From: Tribonema minus
Taxonomy: Eukaryota; Sar; Xanthophyceae; Tribonematales; Tribonemataceae
DNA length: 64,000 bases
Assembly: GCA_017506865.1 (NCBI GenBank)
Contig: JAFCMP010000223.1
Span: 1,922,001 to 1,986,000 of the forward strand
Reading direction: 5' to 3'
The notes below the pieces were generated by a model. The model ran no database searches. It worked only from the letters and a program-made list of their open reading frames with translations, and was not told where the DNA came from. The position numbers and the translations under genes were made by a program. Each line of letters begins with the position of its first letter. Position 1 is the first letter of the stretch. Shown one piece after another: positions 45,001 to 60,000 of the stretch.

Positions 45001-48000
45001 TACTGTGGCATCCATGGCTGGTGATACTGCAAAGCATGAAAGGGTGACAAATGGTCACATGACAATCAATCGCCTTGTTGTGGCCTGCAATTACCAATGG
45101 CGATGCCCCTCTGATGGTGTGTTCTTGCAGGGGAACACACTTGCTGCTTCCAATTTCTTGTGGATCAGGCGGGCCACAACTGAAGAGGCAAGTTTCCTGT
45201 GAGCAATAAGAAATTGTCCGTGTTTTGCTGTTGCCGACGCAGGCTGAACCGCGCGTTCTCTATGAAGTGCCTGCTAATTGTAATTACGTGAGAGTGCATC
45301 GTGTAGGTGCCAGTCTGCACTTCTTGCAGCTGCATGTTTAGCGCCAGTTCAACTGCTTCAACCAGGTCGCAACCATTACTGCAATCAGCGCAATTGTATT
45401 CGAATATTCACACTTCATACTGATTTGCAAGCTGCAAAGCTGACTTACTTACATGCCGTAACCATGTTTATGTGGCTGTGCCTCTCTTGGTGCCAATAGT
45501 AACCTCATGAGCCCACATACGAGACGGTGCGTCATGGTCAGCTGCAGCAAGGTGTAGTTAGCATGCCTTGTATGCTTTGCAAAATCATGAGTGCTACTTC
45601 TACATGTGAAGCGCACGCAAGGATCAGGATGGTATGTGACAGAGGGGGTGGAAGGTCACATTGTACGACTCCGAAGGTTGCTCTGTGGCTCGAGTCACTT
45701 GGCATGGCAATCAACAAACCATGTGTTGTAGAAGTATGCTTTGCTGATGTGTAAGCCCTAGCTTTTCACTGAACAATATCCCTGGATTTTGTTTTTCTTG
45801 TAGCAGCGGTGTTAACACCGGGGTGTGCGTGTCCTCACTTCTGTGATGTGATGTCGTGAGCTGGTTGTGCAGGAGGAATGCAGGGACGCTATTATTGATG
45901 TTGCCATCACTACTGGCAAAGCAAAAGATCGCACCAGCGAGATCCACAACCCTCCGGTGAGTGATGCTGCTGATACTCAAATGTATCCCAAAAACGACAC
46001 TGTTGGCTTGCAACAGAAGTAATTGTTGCGGGTATGTGAAGGTGTGCCTACGTTGTCAATAGCCTAGATGGATTTATGGCTTCAGAAGCGCAGGGCATGT
46101 GTACAACAAACAAATTTTTCACTACCGCTGTGATGATGAATTCCCTTGATGACGACATCAACACAACAGCACTACAATAATGGGTCCATGCGGTTACCAC
46201 GTCCATTTCTATCTCTCACGCCCAATACGGCTTTAAAAGCATGCAACATACAAGGTAATCGTCTTTGAGGCTCAAGTACAATAGCGCGTGTCCCCTCACC
46301 TCTGGTTTGAACACGTGGGTAATATCTGTCGTTCCTAGGCCTGACAGGCAGATGTTGTATTAACCATGATGTCAAAATCAATAGGTACAAAGAACAATCA
46401 CTCGTCAGCCAAGACAGTCTAGGACAGATACGCATTTCATATGCATGTATGCCATCAACATATGTCAACATGCCTCCTGCAAACAAGTAGTCCGCGCACT
46501 GATTGCTGCCAATGCTCCATCAAAGCGTGACTTTGAATCCATGTGCAAGCCAGGCTGCCTCTACATCCCCCACTTGCCCCTTGCAACCCTTGTGCCCTCG
46601 CAAACTACAGTCTGCAGGGTTTTGCCGGGTTCATGGCAATCTCAACGAGCGCACCATGGGCACGGACATTTTTCTCTGGTATCGGCCAATCAAGGGGAGG
46701 CAGGTAAGTCTGCGCAAGCCACTAGTCACAGTAGCACCGACTGGGGCGGTACCACGATGCAAATGCCTTGATAGTGTGGCAATTTGGCTATCCATGAACC
46801 AGAGGTATGGCTGTGATGCAAGCTTCCCATGTACAGTGATGTGCACCAGAGTTGTGTACAAGCCATCTGTATGGTCCATTCGATGGTGACTGTAGAATTT
46901 GGTGAAATGTTGCAGCGCACCTTTAACTCTCTTGGATTTGCATGCACACGCAAGTAATGCCCACTGGCTTTTTGACATGTCCCTGCTGATCTGTTCATTT
47001 GTCCTGTGACCAGATGTCTGCCATGCCTGGAGGAAGCTCGTTTCGGGTTGCATCCACATTGACAGAAGGCCGCCGTCGCACAGAGGTGCGTGGGCCACAG
47101 TGATTGATGTGTTTGCACCATCTAACATGCCCGCATCATGGCATGATTGGAAATTGCTCTGCAATCAACATGTACTTCGACATATTATTGTTGCTTGAGG
47201 GGCGAACAATTCTGCATTGTATAGATTATGTGTAGTGTGTGCAGTACAAGCATGTACCTGGTGTGTGCATGCCATCACCTGTCATCATGGCGATCTGCAC
47301 CAGCGTGTATCTGTCAGGCTGCGCGCGCCACAATTTTCAATGCATCAGAAGCACATGAGCTTCAAAAGGAACCATAATCTATGGTCATGGAGTTTATGAG
47401 TAGTCGCCGTGACATACATAAATTTCAGAAGCTCTGAACAACTTTGCTGGTGCGTGCGGATGGTGGCCCTCATTTTAGAAAAGACCAGGCTGCAGCATTC
47501 ATAACTGCTTCGTGCATGACTTGTGTCGCCGTTGTGTCCTTGCTATCAACAGAGAGTCTCTTTACAGGGAGTTGTTGCTGCCTGTTTTTCAGCCGTGAGT
47601 AACATCTGTAACTTGCACGTTTCTTTGACTGCAGATGGGCAAAAACATCAGGCGGCATATCAGGCAGTACGTGGCGCCATCGCAAGTGTCAGCGCAGATG
47701 GTTGGGCCGATAGACTTTGCGGTGAGTACTCAATAGCTGCAAATACCACTGCTGCAGTGTTGTGAATGCGTTGCAGATCCTTGTGTCTGCAGCCTTGCTA
47801 TAATATCCTGTCTGCATCATTGTTACCATGCCATCCTGCCTGCAATTTAGCCATATCATCTCATGCCACGTCAAGCTCAATCTTGCCTGCTGGAAGCTTG
47901 ATGCACATGTGTGGATCCTTGGCCATTGGACTGTCTGCATCATGGCTTACTGACGTGCTCTGTTAATGCTGTGCGCTTGCTTACATCCGTCGCTGCACTC

Positions 48001-51000
48001 TCTGGCGTGCAGGCGATCTTCAACAAGTATGATGTTCGCCACAAAGGCAAACTCACCAAGGCACAGATGCAGAAACTGCTGCGAGAGGTAAGCTTTGCAA
48101 CTTGTGTGTCAGTTTAGCATTCTTCATAGTATTTGCTCATCTGCCATTGACATGCAACAATCTTCTCCATGACTGGCTTGGGCAATGGTCTTAAATTTCT
48201 TGTCACAGTGATGGCCACAGAGCTGCTCTCAAATCGTGCGGTATGTCACATGTCACTTAACCTGACAGCAATGCTTGGTGTGCTGCTGCTGATGCTTGGT
48301 GCTGCTGATGCTTTAGGTCGGCCTCAATGTGGAAGCCAAGGATTTGTCCCTTCTGGTGGGCCGAATCGACTCCAGCACACCAACCACTGAGGTTTCCCGT
48401 GAAGAGTTTCTGCACTTCATTGCGCTCAGCGAGGATGAGGTGGACGAAGTATGTGATGCACTGAGGCAAGTCAGAGCTGAAACCTTGATTGCGTTGCAAT
48501 TGTTGATGAGGTGTTGCTGACATCCTGTCACACTTGCATAATAGTGGCCACATCCACAAGTGACTACCATGAATGCTACAGACTTCCACTTATATGACAC
48601 AGACACAATTTACTCAACTCTGCATGCCATTAGCACTGCTGATAATTACTCAGTACTCCTCGAAGTATACAGACACCATACAGAAGCCAAACATCGTTAA
48701 ATCTCCACTGAGGTGACGAGGCTTCTGCTTCAAGACCACTTTGCTGTCATGAGAATGAATGCTCATGTTGCTGACCTGGGACACTGCCTTGTGCTCACTG
48801 CAGGCGCAAGTTTGGTATCGGCGGTTATGGCAAAGTGTTTGGGAGGCCACACAAGGAGCAGGTAGGCGACAATGTGATCAAGTGCAAAGGGGCACCCCCT
48901 CTTCTATTTGATTGTTGCATGATATGATAACACAAGCCATAACAGTATTACATGTGGATAGCTGCTCAGTGCACCCGTTCGGGAAGCCACTCAGTTTCGA
49001 TACTCGGCGCTATGTCTTGTGGGCTTTACAAGGGGGCTTTGACTGAGCAATTTGAGGTGAGGATGTCAAAAGCAGTAGGCAAGCTCATTTCGAAAAATGA
49101 TGGCTTGCGTACAGAGCACATGTCTGATCAGTGCATCAATGGCGTAGTCCTAGTACTATCTGTGCCTTTCCTTCCATGACAGTAGCGGCTGACTCAAGAG
49201 TGTAGGAGGTGAGCAGCACAACACGTCATTGGGACCACATGTAGTAAGAGCAGTCTGCAAAGCCCTTGCTCCTTACTGCTGCATCCATTTCTACGCCAGC
49301 ATTACCCTTTAAACAAGCCACTGACTGCTTCTGCTTATCTCGGCGCTTGCATGCCACTGCCCATGTGCAGATCAAAGCTCTGAGGCGCAGATTTGAACAG
49401 CTGGATGGTGACGGAGATGGCGTTCTCTCCAGGCAGGACATATGCAAGATGCTGGAGAATGCGTCCATATACGTCACCGCGGAAGAGCTGGAGACCATCA
49501 TCCGCAGGTGAATCATAGGTCACAAGACCAGAACATGCCTCGTACTCCACAAGTGGTATGTTTGCACAGGTATACCTGACTGATGCTCAAGCCAGGTATG
49601 CTTGCGCAGGTGGGTAGTGGCAGAAGAACTGGCAAGCACGTGCGCAAGCCGATGCATTGCACAACTCTGCTGATTGTACAGGCATTGCCAATGCAAAATC
49701 ACGTACTGCACCATTTTGCCTGCAAGGCCCATTCACTCTGCACTGCCTTGTTTGACATGACAGATTATGAATCACAGTGACATCAAAAATGATGATAACT
49801 TTGTATCGTATGTTGGCGTGCTTGAAGAGAACATGGCTGATGCTAATTCAAGGATCGTGTGAGCATTATCGGCCAATCAGATGGGCTTGCAAAAATGGGG
49901 GGTTTACGTATATACACACTGAGTGGCCGTGCCTCGCCTAATGTGCGCCTCTCCTGGAATAACAACCGATCACATTACCAGCAGCACAAAGCCGTAGCTG
50001 CATGAAACACTCTCAAGTATTTTCTCCTTTGGGCACCATGTTGGTCAATAGTGAAGGATTGATGTGAGGGGATATACTTCGGATGCCTTTTGTCGGCGAC
50101 GACGCAATCAAGCCCGGTATAGTGTAGTCTTTTCATTCCATACCATTCCCCCTTGCTCTTGCAGCCGGTTTGATCTGGATGGCGATGGGCGTGTGGACCT
50201 ACTCAACTTCCTTAAGTTCTTCCTGTCCAAGGACAACAAGGATCGCCGCATGGCCGCGCGTGTGTCCCATGCACTGGAAGCCCTGCGCAACTGGGCCCTT
50301 TCAATGCAGAAGGAGAAGCTCAAGGGTGCCAACACCAACAATGTGGACAGGTGCGCGCTGTTGCCACATAAAGCAGTGTACTGGCAAAGAACACAGTTTG
50401 CTGCACTGCGCCTACTTGCTTTGATCCTTGGTTCCTTGGTTCTTGCCATGAAATGAACTTTGCCACACTCTGTTCATTGGGTCATGCAACAATATGCAAT
50501 TTAACATGATCAGGCAAGACCACGCGTGGCGCACACACATCAAGAGTTAACAGTCGGATGGCGCTGAGTTGAGGGCCATAAGCGCTGTTGATACTTGCGC
50601 ATGTCAAAACACAGAACAAACATTTCCTGATCCTTCCATGCACTTGTTGGCTCTGTACTCCAATGCACTGCTTGACAAAGGACTTTTTGAGCAGAGACCG
50701 TGCAGCATAGTACTTGAAGTGTTGTCAACAACTCGTGGTACAGGCTTTTTGCAAAGTGTAAACCTGGTGCTAGGGCATTCGCAAGGCCTTGCCCATATGT
50801 AAGATCTTCGCCGTGCGATTGTGCTCCTGCAGTGTCACAGCTTGGATGGAGCTGGTTCGCCGACATACCATCGCTACCAAGAAAGCTTTTCCGGGGCACC
50901 TGGGAGTGGATGATGTGGGCATGGCGTTGGAGAGGCTCAATGTCAGGTACATGTACATGGGGCGCTTTGCTGCACATTGTGGTCGGCCGCACATAAAGCA

Positions 51001-54000
51001 CACACATGTTGCGTAGGCAGCTATCAAATCGGATGGTGTTCTTGGCATTTCCAGCATAAAATCCCACCACAATCATGCAGTTGCGGACCAAGGGCCCCAT
51101 TCCCTTTGTGGACACCATTTGACGGTTGTGCTGGCTCTGCACCGCACGCTGCTGCAGAGCAAGCCTCGATAGAGCGCAGCATCCTGTCTGTGTTATCAAG
51201 GTGTTGCATGCTACCTGATCGAATCACTCAAATAGGTACTTCGAAGTATAATTTTCTGCACAAATGTCTGGTGTCTCGTGTAACTCCTGTTGCTACAGGA
51301 TTGTTTTGCGGACTTGATATTGTGCATGATCTTCTTGTAGTGATAATGAGCATCTCAACCAGACTTCTCCCTTCCGTTGATGTGCGTGCAGACTGTCGTT
51401 GAAGGAGGTGTACCAAACGGTACAGCGCATTGCACCATTGTCCGAGGGGCAGATATCCGCCGACACCTTCCATTCATTCATCTGCACGGAGCCACGAACT
51501 ACGGGACAGCTGCTGAAGGTGTGTGAGTGCTTGACTCAGTCAGAATGATTGTAGTGGTACTAGCATGCAAGTCATGCCATCATGCAGTGGCTGGGTATCA
51601 CAAAAAAGAACATGTGTGATGTACTTCAGAAGCGTTACTCGAGAAGGAAGTTATGAGCCCCTTGAAAACCCAAAGCACTGGATGCTTCTCAACCCTTAAA
51701 CAAAAATGTAAATGCAGTCGAAGTATTCCAGGAGGTATCAGCTAGCTTTGCCGTCACCGCAACAAACAGCTCATGTTCGTTCAATGTAGATCTCCTGTAT
51801 GAACAACGAATCAAAAGGTCGTTGAGCTCTAGGTGACAAGGGATGGTTAGCCGCGAGTGCCTTCCACCAATGACCGTGGTTTGTATGTTACGAACATCAC
51901 CTCTGCATGTGAATGTGAATATGACCATTCACCGTTGCATTTGAATGCACGCGTCAAGGCTGTCACCACTGTTTGCATGCTAATGAGCAATCAGCATTCC
52001 TGTAGTACCATATGCTTCGTCAATGGCACTGCACGTGTGCCTCCAGGGCAACTTGGTTTGATGCCGCTTTCTATACTGGTGATGCTCAGGTGCTGGAAAA
52101 GGAGATTCTTCCGCAACTGGTGGAGTCGTACAGGCGGTTGAGGCATCAGCAGCACAGAAAGAACTACCATGCCGTGGAGGTGAGCTCAGATCTTGTGATG
52201 GTGCTGCTGTTGCTGCTCCTGGCCCAGAACAACGGCTTTCCTGAGTTCCGCCCTGAAATTACAGGCGATGGCAAAGTGCCATATCCAGCGTGTGCATGTG
52301 TACAGCTGTTGATGCGTATGTGCGGGCAAGTTCTTTCAGGACATACACATGTGAACTTTACAGGAATATAATGATTGTGACCTGCCCGCAGTTTGTGGAT
52401 TTGGTCATTTATGGCACGTCGCACCGGGTCAGCCCAGGGACCATGCTGGTATATATATAATTTGAAAATGCTCATCTTTCTCACGGACAGTAGATGTGTG
52501 AGGAATTGCCCAGGATACTGGCTTGTGCCCATCTTGCATTGCCAGCCTTCAAGGTTCATTCATCAAGATTTGTTCAGTGACAGATCATGGCTGCACTCTG
52601 AAATCACTATCGCGACGCACAGGCACTTTGCAGTGAAATATACTGGTACAACCGGTCTGAATTAAACACCCCCACCATCAAAAATTCAACTACCAGCTCA
52701 ACTTCGACTCCAACCGCTAGTAAGCTCGTCACCCTTCAACAGAGCTTGGGAGTTTGTGTCCACTGTTTGGGGGGGAGATGGTCATTTGCACACCCAGACA
52801 AGGTGTAGGCGATGCAATGCAGCAGTTATATCGGCACAGACACGTTGACTTTGCGTTCACAGCAGCTTGGCGCACTTGGGGGCTTGGCAGTTTCTTTCAG
52901 TTGGTTTACTGAGCTCAGAAACTTGATTTGATTTGCTGTGAACTTGAAGGTACCAGAAAGGGACAGTTGATGCTGTAGACTTGACACCATGGTCCATGAA
53001 ATCCTTGCCAGTCTAAGACTCACCTGTGCTGCTGCTGTGGGCAATGATATCATGCAGGAGGAATTTGGAGGTGGGAACATGGCCGCCACCACTAGCCCAA
53101 ATGTGTTCTTTGGACCAGGGTCCAGCCGCACTCCTGGGTCTACGGCACGGAAGCTGTTTGCCTCTCCATCGCATGGCCAGCCCCTGTCCCCCATGGGCAG
53201 GACATCTTTCAAAGGTGATCTGCAATGTGGACGCCGCTCAAGATTTACAATTCACACAAGTTTGTACATTGAGAAGATGCAGTTACTGCAACCATTAAGC
53301 GCGGGCATTACCCCTACTGAATGCAATCATTTCTTGGTGCATGCATGCCTCGCATGCAGACTCTGCCTTGTGCAAGACTGGATTCCCCTCTGGCTTTCGC
53401 AAGCATTTTCAGCATGCCCATAGTGTTCCACACAAACACACATTGATCACTGCTTAGTTCAAGTGCACCTCTCATATATGCACTCGTGGTCGTATTTGTC
53501 CTTACAGGAACAGCGAGGGCTGGCAGCACACGAGCATTGTCCGGTCTGGGCACGACGGCTAGACAGGTGCCGGCTCCCAGCCCCTTCCACCAGGCACGCA
53601 CTGCCACACTGCGGTTGGGCTCTGGTGGCAGAAGCACTAGCGCATTCCTGCTGCAGCCGCAGATAATTGAGGAAGACGAAGTGGGTGAGGAAGAGGCGGC
53701 TTTCAGGTATGTATGCCATGTATACATTTACAGGTGCAGACAGTTGTGCGTATTGCGGTGAAAACACTGCACTGTGGTATTTCATTGTCAATTATAATAT
53801 CAAGTGACCTAGGCCTGATGCGCATGACTGCAGAGCCATTCTTGAGCCAACAAGCGAGTCATACTTTTGCTAAACTGCGTAAGCGTGAGAATGAGCCTCA
53901 CATGAGTTGCTGCATCACCAATTTTAAAGAAAAGATGTCATGCAGTCACACATACTGGCATAATATTGGTGTTCTAGGTTGCACAAGATTACACATCTGT

Positions 54001-57000
54001 ACGGTGACTCATGATCCCACCTAAATTGGCCGAGCCCACCAGCAGAGGTTGATTTATGTCTTGCTAACCATAGCTTGCGATTATTTTTAGCACATGTGTT
54101 AGGCAAGGCGCCTGACCACTTTCCACGACAGCCCAACTGCAGTACTTGGTGTTTGCTGACATAGATGCGTTACTCAAGCTGTGCTTGGACATAGCAGTAA
54201 GCTGGTCACTGTACATCTGCGACAGCACAGAAAACCTTGCCACTTAGCTGCAAAGTTAAAATGCCTTTGTGAGTCCAACACCACCTGGTGTCATTATGGC
54301 TGTTACATTAGCAGGTGCAGTGTTTTTGCCTCATGCCAGTAGCACGTCAAAGTTTCTGGACAAGGTGTTTTTGTTGCCATCCTAGGGCTGTGAAAGACGT
54401 GACATAATTGCCATAATGTTGTTGTCAAACCTCGGCATAATGTTATTGTCAAACCTCGGCGCCATCTCACCCAATGGCCTTGGCAGCAACATGCACACCA
54501 GGAACTCAGTAATTCAATAGTAATTCAATATATCGCATGTGACCTACATGACCTCTTACTGCCATTGGAAAGTGCACCACCAGGTTTGTGTGCACTTCCT
54601 GGCAACTTGGTGCAAATGCTTTATATGCGTGCTTTGCATGGCATGGGTGGATACCTTCATGTATGTAACACGCTTTGTCAGCCTGTAACGCATTGAGTGT
54701 CACACACAAGGCGTACCGCCCAACGCCTAGCATGGCACTGAGACTACAGGCACCTGACGCGGTCGCTCACACGTGCGCTGCTTTCTCAGGGATGCCTTCG
54801 GGCAGCTGCTGGAAGAGGCAGAGCAGTCAATCAAAGCGGATGATGCCGGCATGGCCACAATCGACAGTGTGCGCAATGGCTTGGCAACTCTCAGCAGCAC
54901 AGACAAAGCCCTGCTCAGCGCCTCTGAGTGGGCACAGACGGTGCAGTTTGTGGGTGCCGATGACCCCGAGCGGTACCTGGTAGACTGCAAGCGCCTGTTT
55001 GAGGGCGTGTGCATGGCAATTCTCAGCGAAGAGGATACGAGTGCGGAGGAAGTGGCTGAGGAGGTTGTGCTAGCCAACATGGAGGCGCTGGACCTGGTGT
55101 GTGAGGACCTTGTCAAGATGATACAGGAAGAGGCACTTCAGCCCGACGGTAAGCTTGCAGAGCTCAGGCCATGCGGTAATTGGCATGCACAGGCACTCAC
55201 GTTGCATTCACATGGTAAACTACACAGCGATCTTTCACATGGGTGAGCCTTGCAACTTCCTTGAGTGCATGAACTCTCTAGTGTCATGATGTGACTGTGC
55301 GGGGCAGTACATACGTACACGTGTACTTCAAACACAACTTTGGAGAGTCCTTGTTTCTGCATCATCGTGTACGATCTGCGCATTACAGTGATGGTGAGAG
55401 CCCATGGCTAGTGTTGGCAGAACCTCTTGTCATGAGCTTTCTTGGATGCGTCGCTCAAAGCACCTTTAACCACGCACTAATTCGCATGCAACCGCAGAGA
55501 CCAAAGACCCATGTCAGCTGTACCCCATGCATTGTCATCCTCTTCTGCACAAGTGCATTCCTCTTGTTGAGAGACGCCAAAGCTTGACTTGGTTGCTTGT
55601 CTCTTTTCAGGGTCACTGGATTACTCCAAGCCCTTCCGACTGTTTGATGAGGACGGCAGTGGCACAGTGCCAATAGATGAGTTCAGGCGCATGCTGTACC
55701 GACTCAACGTGGATTCGCTGCTGCGAGAGAACCAGGTGGTGGAGCTCATGAACAGATTCGACGTGGACCGGGCAGGTACACTATGCTGCAGCAATGTATG
55801 GCCCTGTTTGCACACACTGCTTCATCCCAGGGAGCTTGTGCATTATGCCAAGCGAGCTCAATTCACCAGCTCTGCCATGTCCAAGGACTGAATCCATGTG
55901 TCCATGCCCATTTCTGCACTACGCTTGTGCGTTGATTTCAGTACCGTAATGCCGTATCTAGTTTGCCACGCTAGCCTTGTGGATGATTCAGACAACAGCA
56001 ATTCAGCAGGGCAACAATGCTGCATGATCATAGAGATTGCAGCGTTGATATTATACTCTTGCTGTACTCTGCAGAAACACGGTCATAAAAAATGGAACGG
56101 AAGACTGTGCACGGTGAAGGCAATAATGCAACTCTTGCCTCGAACTCGCAGGCTCAATCACTCTGCAGGAGTTCCAAGCATTTGCTGAGAAGAAGTCGTG
56201 GGGTGAGCAGGAGTCAGCCATTGAGGATGACGTGCAGTTGTCACCGCCACCACTGCACGCGAGTTCCAAGCTCATGAACAGGACCAATACCCTTGCCAAG
56301 CAGACCAGCAAAGGAAAAGCTGCCTGGCCAGAGGATGTGGACAAGTACAAGGTCAGCTAAAAAGTACCGAGCTGATGTTGGCCCTAATGGCTCTGCTTGC
56401 AGATGATCTGCGGAACGTGAAGTGCAATACAGATACAGCTTTAATTAGGGGTAATGTGCAATTTTGAAGTGTTGCCCTTCCCCTCCCAAGCTTGCATGCT
56501 CATGGCCGCTTTGCTGGTCATAGCCTGCAACTCATCCGCTGTCGATGTGCTTTGACCGTCCGTTGGGATAGGCAGTTGTCTCAGGCCATGTCTGGTCTTG
56601 TTCATACAGATATGCTTTACCTGCTGGCAGCTGCGCTTGCTGCAGACGCTTTGCATGGTACATTACAGCTACAAAATGCATTCAATGACTGGCAGCAGGG
56701 CAAGCAATGAAATTCCAAAACTTGGCGGTCCTTCATGCTGTTCTCCACTGCTGCTCTGTGTCGCAGATTACTGGCACTCAGCAAGGGGACTCGCTGGTCA
56801 TGGCCATTGCTGAGAAGCTTCACAAGTCTCACCGATGGAAGGTGGGTGCGACCTTTCATTACATGCTCTGTTGCCGTGCTCCTGCAGCAAATCTGGACAC
56901 CCCAATACCATGCAATATACAGTAGTCAGGGCAGCAGCGTATTGAATGATAGTGTTTTCCTGATTGGAGCACTCAAGGCGCACACCATGGTTGTTGAGCA

Positions 57001-60000
57001 GCAGCACAACTGAACAAAGTATACATTACGTCAGAGGTGAACAGCATGCAGCAAGCATGGCTAGAGCTGTCCACGCATAGCTGCAACAGTTTCATTGAGC
57101 TAGTGGACGTGTTCCATGTGTGCTGGCATCACAAATCAACATCAGTGGTACATACATGCGGGCCGCACAAGCGCATTCAGCTTTTGCTCCTGTGGTTGGC
57201 CTGCTGTACAGGGGGGCAAGACTGATGCAGAGATGGATGTGTTGGCAGGCTTCATGGCCATGGATCAGCAACGAGTTGGACACCTGCCGCCGGCAAAGGT
57301 ACAATGAGTCATGTACCCAATACTGTGTTGACACTTGAATGCGCTTGAAATGCTGTAATGATGCGGATTAGGTGCATAAAGGCGGCCTTGCCAACGTAAG
57401 GGCGCAGCAACTTTGCCATCACAGCTAGCACATCATGAACCCCTGCATGAACGCTGCATCATTTTGCTCTGTGCCGTGTGTGCATGCTGCTCTGTGGTGT
57501 CGAGGAAAGCAAGCAAGCCCTCATTTAGAGCAACTCAAAGCCTGTGAACCACCTGGAAGAAACTTCTCCAGCATGCAAAGTTGAAACTGCAAATGTTGAT
57601 GAAATGCTTCAGAGACATGTTGACTCAAACACGCTTGAGAAGTGTCTATTGTACTGAACGCTTGATTCCAGTTGCCCTTTTCCCTCAAAAATCCAGCTCA
57701 GCTCTGCTACACCCGAATGAACTCCGCTGCTAAGTTGCACAGCGGTACAGTGTGTTATGCGACACCATGAGCGATACCAGACATGAACCAAGTTCAAGTG
57801 ATGTACTGCTTGATCTGCTGCAGGTGATGGCTTCACTCAAGCGACTTGAGATCACTCTGGACATGCCACCAGCGGCAGTGGAGCAGGCCCTTGGTGTAGA
57901 AGCATTTCAGGTGAGGCGTACATACTGGCTTTCTGCATGCAGCCAGCCACATACTGGCTTTGTGCATGCACAGCCAGCTGATGCTGCATGTGCCACCGCA
58001 TGTGTACTGTTGCACAGAAACAATGCAGCACAATTGGAGTTTTTTTGTCGGGGGATGTACACTACACTTCTGTATTGTGAGATCTGTCAAACTTCACCAC
58101 AGCCTCATGACCACAATTCGTGCCATGTTGCACAGGCCAAAACTCACGGAGAGGTGGACTACAAGCTGTTGGTTGCAGCTATCATGAGAGGCTGGGCAGC
58201 CCTGACTGCATCCAAGGGTCCCAAGGGCAGAGGCGGCTTCACGACTGGCAGTGACACATTGGACCGCAAGCTGGCTTCACTGCAGGTGAGGCATTGCAGG
58301 CATGTTCTAAATACATTCAGTAGTAGGCCGGTATATTATATTGGATTGCAAACATGCAGTTCAGGCGTCCATTGACATGGTCATGCAGAACCAAGTATTC
58401 TGCTTTGGGTCTGTAAACATGTGGTATCCAGGCGAGCATGTGAGATCCACACAATTCATGTGGCCACATCCAAGTGGTATGAGAAGGGCAAATGATTTTG
58501 CCTTCTTGATCATCATATCATGCGCTGTTTTTTTGCGTAATGTTGGACAATGGCAACATTGCGAGACATGCGCAACTGCCAATTTTGAAAACTGCATGCC
58601 ACATCAGGGCACAAAACATTGAGAGCATCCCCTCCCATGTATTCTGCTCTGCAGAAGGAGTTCCGTGCAATTGCAACACCATCAAGAGCCAGTGATGCAC
58701 TGCAGGGGACGACGTTCTACTCACATCGCATGCACAAGGCAAGTAAGCAGTGTCACTTTCCAGTGTCACCAGAGTTTCCATGTCATCATGTCGAAGGTCC
58801 AATCCTCCGCAGCAAACGAAGTGGTCGATTTGCCAGGTACCTCTGTGCAAACTGATTTGCATGGATGCAGCAGAGGGTTTGGTTATCTCCATTCATAAGC
58901 CATAAGCTGCCTCCGGTGAGACATTACTGGGAAACATGACCTAGTCTACAGTGATTTATGGCTCAAAATTTTGGTTCTGCACTTGCTGACCTTCAACAGC
59001 GCCCCAATATAAATTCAACGTCCAATTATTGCGTCAGCAAAAACTGCAGAGTAGCTTCATCCAACAGCAGGATTTGGCTCACTTCACGAGAGGCGAATGC
59101 GTTCGATACTGACCGTTTTTGTGTTGGTCATATTCATTGCAAGCACTATTGATCATTGATCATTTAAACCAAATCAAGCGCGCGTGCCGGCCTGTGTGAT
59201 GCCAACATAGATGGGCGCACATCCCAACTGACTTTATTGCATATGCAGGTCTTCGACAAGATGGACGCAGACGGCGATGGTCACTTGTCAGCAGCAGAGT
59301 TCAGAAGGGGGCTGAGGCAGCAGGGCTTGGGAGCTTACCTGAATGACAGAGACATGCGCAGGTAATTTGTCTTCATCTGCCATGCAGTTTGACCAGGCCT
59401 GCAGTTGCATCATCTCTTGCACATGCGCGCAGCGAAAGGCATTCGTCATTGATTGCTCGCTTGTATAGCCATGTCATATGGACCATCCGTCGAGTGGCAG
59501 AGTCTGGTGGTACATGGCAGATTGAAAGGACCACATGCAATATTTGTCACAAGTGCTTGCCATTTGCCCAGGTATACTCCTGCATGCTGCTGACGGTGTC
59601 TGCTTCTTGCCATAGTCACTACTGAACAGGTGTCAATTTTCTTTCTGTGAGAGCAGTAACATGGTGACGCATCTGAAGACTGCCTCACTCTTCAAAGCAT
59701 GTGTCATGAGTATGCATGTATCATGAAGCCATACAAGCATAGGGTGTTGCCAACAACCTGTCATCCCGAAATGCAAAGCAACGTTGCGCTGCGCAACGCG
59801 GTCTATGTTCAGTGATTGCAGTTGCACATGAGCCCTTGGTGCTCATATCCGGCCTGAGCTTGTCCTGTTTGTTTTGCCGTTGCTCCCACAATGTCGAGCA
59901 GCAGATGTAATTAATGATCGACTCCACATGTTATGTCAATGCTTGCAAAATATATTGCTGTTAACTGCTTTTGAAGTATGTGTCCTTGTGATCGCATTGC

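Noticed and set aside
58739-58838. Exon continuing to a GT donor near 58838
   Set aside because: It would leave two extra bases and break the phase with the next EF-hand exon at 59249; the GCAAGT donor keeps it.
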